DNA of 11,742 nucleotides from an uncultured beta proteobacterium (lineage in GTDB: Bacteria > Pseudomonadota > Gammaproteobacteria > Burkholderiales > Burkholderiaceae): assembly GCA_903938955.1 (NCBI GenBank), contig CAJAFJ010000618.1, positions 1 to 11,742 on the forward strand, read 5' to 3'. Positions 1 to 5,884 of the stretch are shown piece after piece. Below the pieces are notes generated by a model. It was not told the origin of the DNA. It saw nothing but the letters and a program-made list of their open reading frames with translations, and ran no database searches. Positions within the stretch are counted from its first letter, which is position 1, and each line of letters begins with the position of its first letter. A program made the translations under genes and the position numbers.

Positions 1-1528
1 CTTGAACGACGTGGGCCTGAACTACCTCAGCCTGGACCGCAGCGCCGAGACCCTGAGCGGCGGTGAATCGCAGCGCATCCGCCTGGCCAGCCAGATTGGC
101 TCCGGCCTGACCGGCGTGATGTACGTGCTGGACGAACCCAGCATCGGCCTGCACCAGCGCGACAACGACCGCCTGATCGACACCCTGAAACACCTGCGCA
201 ACATTGGCAACAGCGTGCTGGTGGTGGAGCACGACGAAGACATGATGCGCGCCGCCGACCATGTGATTGACATGGGCCCGGGCGCTGGCGTGCACGGCGG
301 GCGCGTGATGGCGCAAGGCACGTTCGATGAGGTCAAAGCGAACCCCAATTCCCTCACTGGCCAGTATCTGGCAGGCACGCTGAAGATCGCCGTGCCCAAG
401 CACCGCACGCCGTGGTTGCCCACGGTGCATGACAAACACGCCGCCGACAAATACAAATCAGCGCACCACGCGCCCAGCCCGGCAGCCGAACGCCGCGCCG
501 CGCGGGAAGCGCATCACCTGGCCACGCAAGGCGAGATGCAGTGCCTGCGCGTAGTCAAAGCCACCGGCCACAACCTCAAGGGTGTGGACGTCGCGTTTCC
601 GGTCGGCCTGCTCACCTGCGTCACGGGGGTGTCGGGCTCAGGCAAATCGACGCTGGTCAATGACACGCTCTACACGGCGGTAGCACGCACGCTGTACCGC
701 GCGCATGACGAACCGGCCGCGCATGAGTCGATTGAAGGCATCGAGCACTTCGACAAGGTCATCAACGTCGACCAGTCGCCGATTGGCCGCACACCGCGCT
801 CCAACCCGGCCACCTACACCGGCTTGTTCACGCCGATCCGCGAGCTGATGGCCGAGATCCCGATGGCGCGCGAGCGCGGCTACGGCCCGGGGCGCTTCAG
901 CTTCAACGTGGCCGGTGGCCGCTGCGAAGCCTGCCAGGGCGACGGCATGGTGAAGGTCGAGATGCACTTTTTGCCGGATGTGTACGTGCCGTGCGACGTG
1001 TGTGCCGGCAAGCGCTACAACCGCGAAACGCTGGAGGTTTTGTACAAGGGCAAGAACATCGCGCAAATCCTGGAACTCACGGTCGAAGCCGCTTACGAGT
1101 TCCTGAAAGCGGTGCCAACCATTGCGCGCAAGTTGCACACGCTGCTGGACGTGGGCCTGAGCTACATCCGCCTCGGGCAAGCGGCCACCACGCTGTCGGG
1201 CGGCGAGGCGCAGCGCGTCAAGCTGGCGCTGGAACTGAGCAAGCGCGACACCGGGCGCACGCTCTATATATTGGACGAACCGACCACCGGCCTGCACTTT
1301 GCCGACATTGATTTGCTGCTCAAGGTGCTGCACCAGTTGCGCGACGCGGGCAACACCATTGTGGTGATCGAGCACAACCTGGACGTGATCAAAACCGCCG
1401 ACTGGCTGATCGACATGGGCCCCGAAGGCGGCGCCGGTGGCGGCACCGTGGTGGGCGTGGGCACGCCGGAAGACCTTGCGGCAAATCAACACAGTCACAC
1501 GGGGCGCTACCTGAAGCGTCTGTTGTAA
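1..1528 (+). CDS. uvrA: UvrABC excision nuclease subunit A, C-terminal part (5' truncated by window edge)
   Basis: UvrA is the DNA-damage-recognising ATPase of nucleotide excision repair; it dimerises and loads UvrB. The frame is open from the left edge, the first complete codon being TTG (Leu) at 2, so this is not a real start. About 509 residues of a protein usually near 940-1000 are present. In order: the signature motif of ABC module I ([12 protein letters not shown]) with its Walker B ([13 protein letters not shown]); a linker; Walker A of module II (GVSGSGKST, near nt 625-650); the UvrA-specific zinc finger (CEAC...CDVC, near nt 925-1010); the module II signature ([12 protein letters not shown]) and Walker B ([13 protein letters not shown]); and a C-terminus with [14 protein letters not shown]. 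The linker at about nt 405-535 is longer than in the E. coli protein. No intrinsic terminator is seen after the TAA. Identification is essentially certain. Confidence 0.98.
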   Translation, partial: LNDVGLNYLSLDRSAETLSGGESQRIRLASQIGSGLTGVMYVLDEPSIGLHQRDNDRLIDTLKHLRNIGNSVLVVEHDEDMMRAADHVIDMGPGAGVHGGRVMAQGTFDEVKANPNSLTGQYLAGTLKIAVPKHRTPWLPTVHDKHAADKYKSAHHAPSPAAERRAAREAHHLATQGEMQCLRVVKATGHNLKGVDVAFPVGLLTCVTGVSGSGKSTLVNDTLYTAVARTLYRAHDEPAAHESIEGIEHFDKVINVDQSPIGRTPRSNPATYTGLFTPIRELMAEIPMARERGYGPGRFSFNVAGGRCEACQGDGMVKVEMHFLPDVYVPCDVCAGKRYNRETLEVLYKGKNIAQILELTVEAAYEFLKAVPTIARKLHTLLDVGLSYIRLGQAATTLSGGEAQRVKLALELSKRDTGRTLYILDEPTTGLHFADIDLLLKVLHQLRDAGNTIVVIEHNLDVIKTADWLIDMGPEGGAGGGTVVGVGTPEDLAANQHSHTGRYLKRLL

Positions 1529-1541
1529 CCCACAGCCGCTT

Positions 1542-1556
1542 ATTTTGTTACAAAAT
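1542..1556. promoter_or_regulatory. Perfect 15-bp palindrome upstream of the GGDEF gene (candidate operator)
   Basis: ATTTTGT-T-ACAAAAT is an exact inverted repeat with 7-base arms around one central base, 14 bp after the uvrA stop and 28 bp before the cyclase ATG. It overlaps the expected -35 zone of the candidate promoter at 1548-1577. It lacks GC pairs and a T-run, so it is a poor terminator and a better candidate for a dimeric regulator's site. Which regulator would bind is unknown. Confidence 0.4.
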
Positions 1557-1577
1557 GTAGCGCGCTGCAGCTAGACT
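1548..1577 (+). promoter_or_regulatory. Candidate sigma-70 promoter giving a leaderless GGDEF mRNA
   Basis: A weak -35 (TTACAA, 1548-1553), an 18-bp spacer and a -10 TAGACT (1572-1577, 4/6 to consensus) lie directly before the gene. The conventional +1, seven bases after the -10 hexamer, falls at 1584, the A of the ATG. No purine-rich Shine-Dalgarno sequence is seen in the 20 bases before the ATG. Both facts fit leaderless transcription. The -35 match is poor, so an activator or a different promoter remains possible. Confidence 0.4.
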
Positions 1578-1583
1578 CCCAGC

Positions 1584-2621
1584 ATGAAAAAATTTCTAGA
1601 CAGACTGGTCGACTTGAGCGGATTACGCGACCGGGATGAATTGGAATTTGCGCTGGTCATGCTGATCGGGCACTGCGACCAATGGACGCTGCAGTCAACG
1701 CACCTGGTGCGCGCCATCGGGCATCTGGAAGACCAGCGCTGGCTGTCACGCGCTCGATTGAGCGCCGGTCAAACTCACCCCACGCGTGACCTGGTCTGGT
1801 CCGACTGGACCACCTTGCCCAAACTGGCGGACTTTCCGCTGCGCCAGGCGGCGGTCACGACCGCCAACATCATCAGCAGCGGCGGCAGCCCCTGCATCAC
1901 GGTGTTTCCGATTGACACCCATCTGTCGGTGTGCAGCCTGCTGGAGGTCGAGTCAGAGCAGCCTTTGTCTCCGGCCGCGCAGGCGCTGATCGCCAACGCC
2001 CTGCGGCTCTACCTCAACCTGCAGGGTTTGCTGGACTACGGCGAAAAAGACTCACTGACCGAACTGCTCAACCGCAAAAGCTTTGACGGCGCTTTTCTGC
2101 GCGCCGCCCTGGAACAAGACAACCTCGCCACCTTGGATGGCCCAGAGCGGCGGGCGCATGAGATCAGTGCCTGCTACTGGCTGGCGGTGATCGACATTGA
2201 CCACTTCAAGCGCGTCAACGACAACTTTGGCCACCTGATTGGTGACGAGGTGCTGCTGCTGATCGCGGGCTTGATGCGCAGCAACTTCCGTTTTCATGAC
2301 CAGATTTACCGTTTTGGCGGTGAAGAGTTTGTGGTGCTGATGCGCTGCGCCGACCACACCGATGCCGCCGCGGCGCTGGAGCGTTTTCGCGCCAAAGTGG
2401 AAAGTTTTGAATTCCCGCAGGTCGGCACGATCCGGGTCAGCGTGGGTTTTTCAGCCTTGCGCAGCGACGACACGCCGGGCACCGCCTTCGACCGGGCCGA
2501 CAAAGCGGTGTACTACGCCAAGGCCAATGGCCGCAACCAGGTGTGCAGTTACTCGGTGCTGGTGCAGGCCGGCGAGTTGACCGAAACCCTTGAAATCACG
2601 CCCGAAACCGACTTTTTCTAG
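1584..2621 (+). CDS. Diguanylate cyclase (GGDEF domain), soluble, with unassigned N-terminal sensor-like region
   Basis: It is predicted to condense two GTP into cyclic di-GMP in the cytoplasm, a signal that usually shifts cells from swimming to surface attachment. The protein has 345 residues and no signal peptide or membrane segment. The catalytic domain starts at the typical entry motif DSLTELLNR (from residue 156) and carries GGEEF at 245-249, an active-type signature. Five residues upstream is an intact inhibitory I-site, RFHD (236-239), so product feedback inhibition is likely. The wobble part AVYYAKANGRNQV near the C-terminus is also typical. Residues 1 to about 150 match no family I recognise; the layout (mixed alpha/beta, then a helix into GGDEF) is compatible with a GAF-like sensor, which is only an inference. 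The start is the ATG at 1584, with no Shine-Dalgarno sequence. The gene is convergent with fadD, with a 38-bp gap showing no clear terminator. Confidence 0.93.
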   Translation: MKKFLDRLVDLSGLRDRDELEFALVMLIGHCDQWTLQSTHLVRAIGHLEDQRWLSRARLSAGQTHPTRDLVWSDWTTLPKLADFPLRQAAVTTANIISSGGSPCITVFPIDTHLSVCSLLEVESEQPLSPAAQALIANALRLYLNLQGLLDYGEKDSLTELLNRKSFDGAFLRAALEQDNLATLDGPERRAHEISACYWLAVIDIDHFKRVNDNFGHLIGDEVLLLIAGLMRSNFRFHDQIYRFGGEEFVVLMRCADHTDAAAALERFRAKVESFEFPQVGTIRVSVGFSALRSDDTPGTAFDRADKAVYYAKANGRNQVCSYSVLVQAGELTETLEITPETDFF

Positions 2622-2659
2622 ACCGTATTCCGCTGGCCCCAGGCCGCTTGTGCGCGGTA

Positions 2660-4339
2660 TTAAAGCAGCTCCGGGGCCGGTCGCAAGGCCCGGCGCAGAA
2701 TTTTCCCCAGTGCCGTTTTGGGCAGGGGCTCGGTGCGGAACTCGACGATGCGGGGCAGCTTGTAATCGGTCAGCTGCTGCCGGCAGTGCGCCAGCAGGGC
2801 CTGCTCGGTCAGGGCCGGATCGCGCTTGACGACCACGATCTTCACCACCTCCCCGGAGCGCTCGTCAGGCACACCAAGGGCCGCCACCTCGGCCACGCCG
2901 GGGTGCTGCGCCACGACCTCTTCGATCTGGTTCGGAAACACCTTGAAGCCCGAAACGATGATCATGTCTTTCTTGCGGTCGGTGATGCTGAAGTAGCCGC
3001 GCGCATCGACAAAGCCCATGTCGCCGGTGCGCAGCCAGCCCCCGGCCGTGAACACCTTGGCGGTCTCGTCGGGGCGGCCCCAGTAGCCCGGCATCACTTG
3101 CGGTCCGCGCACGCAAATCTCGCCCACCTCGCCCAGCGCAACTTCCCGGTCGTGGTCATCCAGCACGGTGGCGTCGGTGGACGGCAGCGGCATGCCAATG
3201 GTGCCGGTCCAGTCGCTGATGTTCAAGGGGTTGGCCATCAAGCCGGGCGCGGCTTCGGTCAAGCCATAGGCTTCAATGAGGGGCACGCCGGTGGCTTTTT
3301 TCCAGCGCTCGGCCACCACGCGCTGCACCGCCATGCCGCCGGCCACCACCACCTTGAGATGGCGGGTATCCACCCCGGCAAACCCGGGTGCGTCCAGCAA
3401 CAGCCGAAACAGCGTGTTGACGCCGATCATGAGGGTGAACGGGTATTTTTTCAGGTCATGTAGAAAAGCCGGCAGGTCGCGCGGGTTGGTCACCAAAATG
3501 CCATGCGCCCCCAGGTTGAAGAACACCAGCATCGACGTCAGCGCAAACACGTGGTACAGCGGCAGCGGGCAAACAAAAATCTCCTGCCCGGCCCGCAAGT
3601 CAGGGGCGACCCAGGCGCCTAATTGCTGCAGGTTGGCGACCAGGTTGCCGTGCGTCAGAACGGCGCCCTTGGCCACCCCGGTGGTACCGCCGGTGTACTG
3701 CAAAAACGCCGTATCGGCCTGACCCAGCGGCACATGGCTCAGCAGCTGCGTGCGCCCGGCCCGCAAGGCGGCGTTGAACTCGGTCACCTGGGCGATATGC
3801 CATGGCGGCACCATTTTTTTGACGTACTTGACCACCACATTGGTCAGCACCTCCTTGACCACCGGCAGCATGTCGCCGACCTCGGTGCTGATGACCTGGA
3901 GCGCCAGCACCGGATGTTTCTCCAGCACCTCCTGCAGCGTGTGGGCAAAATTCTCCAGCACCACAATCGCCACCGCCCCCGAGTCTTTCAGCTGGTGCGC
4001 CAGCTCGCTCGCGGTGTACTGCGGGTTGACGTTGACCACCACCAGCCCGGCACGCAACACGCCAAACAAGGCCACCGGGTACTGCAACAGGTTGGGCATC
4101 ATCAGCGCGACCCGGTCGCCCTTGGCCAGGCCCAGCGAGTGCTGCAAAAAGGCAGCAAAGTCGTGGCTGTGCAGGTCGAGTTCGGCAAACGAGAGTGTGC
4201 TGCCCTGGTTGCTGAAAGCGGGCAAATCGGCATAGCGTTCGCAACTGCTGCGCAGCACCTCCCGCAGCGAGGGAAAGGCCTGCACATCCACCTCCGGGGC
4301 GATCCCTTGCGGGTAATGCTTCAGCCATATCTTGTCCAT
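2660..4339 (-). CDS. fadD: Long-chain-fatty-acid--CoA ligase
   Basis: It activates long-chain fatty acids to acyl-CoA using ATP, by way of an acyl-adenylate. This is the entry step of beta-oxidation and is usually coupled to uptake at the inner membrane face. The 559 residues match the length of E. coli FadD (about 560). Motifs are in the expected order: the P-loop YTGGTTGVAKGA (215-226), YGLTE (358-362) of the adenylate-forming core, the ATP-binding TGD (438-440), and the fatty-acyl-CoA synthetase signature DRKKDMIIVSGFKVFPN (454-470). The C-terminal catalytic lysine is in LPKTALGKILRR. The ATG is supported by a very good Shine-Dalgarno sequence (AAGGAGG) 7 nt upstream. It is divergent from the lipoprotein gene, and its upstream region holds a perfect FNR-type box. 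Other medium- or long-chain acyl-CoA ligases look similar, but the signature and length favour FadD. Confidence 0.95.
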   Translation of the reverse strand: MDKIWLKHYPQGIAPEVDVQAFPSLREVLRSSCERYADLPAFSNQGSTLSFAELDLHSHDFAAFLQHSLGLAKGDRVALMMPNLLQYPVALFGVLRAGLVVVNVNPQYTASELAHQLKDSGAVAIVVLENFAHTLQEVLEKHPVLALQVISTEVGDMLPVVKEVLTNVVVKYVKKMVPPWHIAQVTEFNAALRAGRTQLLSHVPLGQADTAFLQYTGGTTGVAKGAVLTHGNLVANLQQLGAWVAPDLRAGQEIFVCPLPLYHVFALTSMLVFFNLGAHGILVTNPRDLPAFLHDLKKYPFTLMIGVNTLFRLLLDAPGFAGVDTRHLKVVVAGGMAVQRVVAERWKKATGVPLIEAYGLTEAAPGLMANPLNISDWTGTIGMPLPSTDATVLDDHDREVALGEVGEICVRGPQVMPGYWGRPDETAKVFTAGGWLRTGDMGFVDARGYFSITDRKKDMIIVSGFKVFPNQIEEVVAQHPGVAEVAALGVPDERSGEVVKIVVVKRDPALTEQALLAHCRQQLTDYKLPRIVEFRTEPLPKTALGKILRRALRPAPELL

Positions 4340-4346
4340 GCCGGGG

Positions 4347-4353
4347 CCTCCTT
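4347..4353 (-). promoter_or_regulatory. Strong Shine-Dalgarno site of fadD
   Basis: On the minus strand this reads AAGGAGG, a near-perfect anti-16S match, 7 nt before the ATG at 4339. It fixes the fadD start and is by far the best ribosome-binding site in the window; most other genes here have weak or no visible Shine-Dalgarno sequences. Confidence 0.85.
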
Positions 4354-4414
4354 CGCTGTGGCGCGGCGTCTTGGGGCGGTCAACAGCCGCCCACGCACGC
4401 CCTGTCGTCCTGCG

Positions 4415-4420
4415 AGTCTA
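4415..4420 (-). promoter_or_regulatory. Candidate -10 element of fadD promoter
   Basis: On the minus strand this reads TAGACT (4/6 to TATAAT), the same hexamer as before the GGDEF gene. It predicts a start of transcription near 4407-4408 and a leader of about 68 nt that contains the strong fadD ribosome-binding site. It has no good -35 hexamer; instead the FNR-type box lies where class II activators bind. Confidence 0.45.
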
Positions 4421-4441
4421 GGAAAGCGCCCTCGACCCTGT

Positions 4442-4455
4442 TTGATATTCATCAA
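4442..4455. promoter_or_regulatory. FNR/CRP-superfamily box TTGAT-N4-ATCAA
   Basis: The sequence is a perfect match to the palindromic consensus shared by FNR, Anr and FixK-type regulators, with central ATTC on the plus strand. On the minus strand it is followed by 21 bp and then TAGACT, placing its centre at about -40.5 to -41.5 from the predicted fadD start, the class II activation position. For the lipoprotein gene on the other strand no hexamer resembling a -10 sits at a matching distance. The box is read directly; the regulator and the direction of control are inferred. Confidence 0.65.
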
Positions 4456-4478
4456 CCTCAAGCGTCAGCCAGCCCACA

Positions 4479-4494
4479 GTAACAAGACGTAACA
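4479..4494 (+). repeat. Direct repeat GTAACA-N4-GTAACA in the fadD/lipoprotein intergenic region
   Basis: Two identical GTAACA hexamers lie 10 bp apart, one helical turn, 45-60 bp before the lipoprotein ATG. Tandem half-sites at one-turn spacing are typical of OmpR/PhoB-class response regulators, but no known consensus was matched. No convincing sigma-70 promoter for the lipoprotein gene was found, so this could be an activator site or chance. Confidence 0.3.
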
Positions 4495-4538
4495 TATTGC
4501 CCTGAATTTATGTCCCTTGATTTGGAGTCTGCCCCCTC

Positions 4539-5873
4539 ATGCGCTGGCTAGTTACGCTATTCATCCTCAGCCTGCTGGCCGCCTGTGCCGGTCCCCAATA
4601 CACCATTGACGATGGCCGCCAGGTCAACGAAGAACTGCTGGGCCACATCCGCAGCTATGGCGCCGGTGAAAAAGCCTTGCGCCCGGCCATCGCCCGCACC
4701 GCCGCCCTGAAAGATCCGAATTGCGACACCCAATGGGAACTGCCCTTTTCCGTCAGCACCAGCTATGACATGGAAAAAACGGACCGCGTCGCCTGGGTCC
4801 GCGGCCTGGGCGTGGACGAGCGGCTGACCGTGATCGCCGCCGCCGCTGACAGCCCCTTGCAAGCGAGTGACAAAATCCAGGAAATTGACGGTTACAGCCG
4901 CGAAAACACCGTCAAGATGGCGCTGCGACTGGCCGAACAGCGTGATGCAGGGCGGCCCTTTGAAATCAAGACCGCTTCAGGCAACACCCAGCGCGTGGTG
5001 CCGTTTGAAGTGTGCCGCGGCTACACCCGGCTGGCCCCGCCCAACAGCCCGCAGGCACAGGACTACCACTGGAAAGGCAGCATGCACCCGATTGAGGTCG
5101 CCCGCGCCAATCTCACCGAGGACGAAGCCCTGTGGGCCGTGCTGTGGACCCAGGGCGTTTCCGAAGAAGGCGGCGCCCGCATGAAGACTTACCACTACGG
5201 CACCCAGATTGCCGGCAGTCTGTACACCATTTTCTCCATTGCCTCCGGCATTCAGGGCGCCGCGCTGGCCGCCGATGCCGCCATCAAGGTGGCGCAATCG
5301 ACCGCCGCGACGGTGGTGAGCGACCTGCTGAAAAAACAGCTGATCGAGCAAGCCACGCAAGCAGCGGCCGACAAAATGCGCAGCGAACTCGTCGGCGCCG
5401 TGCAAAAACTGACGCAACAGCAAGTCGTGAGCGCCATGCAGCTGGCCGCCGCCAACCGGGGCGCGCTGACAGGCGTAGCCTGGGTCGCCGCCACCGTGTT
5501 TGACCAGGCCGACACCTGGGCTTATCAACGCCTGGAAAAGCTCAACGCCAACCCACTGGCCAGCTTCACACTGCACCAGAAACTGATTGAACAGGGCCTG
5601 ACCTCGAACTCTTTGGTGCTGGACCCGGACCGCATGAAAACCTTGAACAAATTTGCCGAAGAGCGCGGCCGGGGCGACGACGTGGTGGCCATCCTGCAAG
5701 GCCTCCAACCCGACCACCTGCAGTTTGCACTGCAGGACATGCCGCTGGCTTCGGCCCCCACCGGTTTTGCCTATGACGAGATCGGCGACGCCAGCGCCAA
5801 CACCCAACCCTTTGCCCGCGGACTGATTGAAGGCATGCTGAGCATGCCGGTTGCCTCCGCCACCACCCCTTGA
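4539..5873 (+). CDS. Predicted outer-membrane lipoprotein with PDZ-like segment, function unknown
   Basis: I do not recognise this family. The 444-residue product starts with a short basic and hydrophobic signal ending in the lipobox LLAAC (Cys16); the residue after Cys is Ala, not Asp, which by the +2 rule favours the outer membrane. Residues about 90-160 resemble a PDZ domain: a hydrophobic strand, then SPLQASDKIQEIDG, which matches the usual SPA...GDxIxxxxG turn, then a helix and a final strand. Cys62 and Cys159 flank this segment and could form a disulfide. Residues about 225-330 are Ala/Gly-rich and amphipathic, with small-residue zippers that might associate with membrane or self-assemble. 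A charged C-terminal part follows. Start: the ATG at 4539 has GGAG 11 nt upstream. The MORN gene begins 11 bp after this stop, so the two are probably co-transcribed and act together in the envelope. The PDZ call is inference. Confidence 0.82.
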   Translation: MRWLVTLFILSLLAACAGPQYTIDDGRQVNEELLGHIRSYGAGEKALRPAIARTAALKDPNCDTQWELPFSVSTSYDMEKTDRVAWVRGLGVDERLTVIAAAADSPLQASDKIQEIDGYSRENTVKMALRLAEQRDAGRPFEIKTASGNTQRVVPFEVCRGYTRLAPPNSPQAQDYHWKGSMHPIEVARANLTEDEALWAVLWTQGVSEEGGARMKTYHYGTQIAGSLYTIFSIASGIQGAALAADAAIKVAQSTAATVVSDLLKKQLIEQATQAAADKMRSELVGAVQKLTQQQVVSAMQLAAANRGALTGVAWVAATVFDQADTWAYQRLEKLNANPLASFTLHQKLIEQGLTSNSLVLDPDRMKTLNKFAEERGRGDDVVAILQGLQPDHLQFALQDMPLASAPTGFAYDEIGDASANTQPFARGLIEGMLSMPVASATTP

Positions 5874-5884
5874 GCGACGCCCCC

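Noticed and set aside
638..1498. A 286-codon minus-strand open frame inside uvrA
   Set aside because: It is antisense to highly conserved UvrA motifs and shows shadow-type composition.
2622..2659. A terminator between the convergent GGDEF and fadD genes
   Set aside because: Only 4-bp self-complementary stretches (CTGG/CCAG, CCGC/GCGG) and no T-run on either strand.
2648..3463. A 271-codon open frame on the plus strand, opposite fadD
   Set aside because: It is Gly/His/Arg-rich with no domain, and lies antisense to a certain gene; high GC at third positions makes the opposite frames open. The same applies to 3623-4492 (+).
5870..5884. TTG at 5870 as start of the MORN gene, overlapping the lipoprotein stop
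   Set aside because: It adds only five residues before an ATG that is followed directly by a well-formed signal peptide; TTG starts are rarer.
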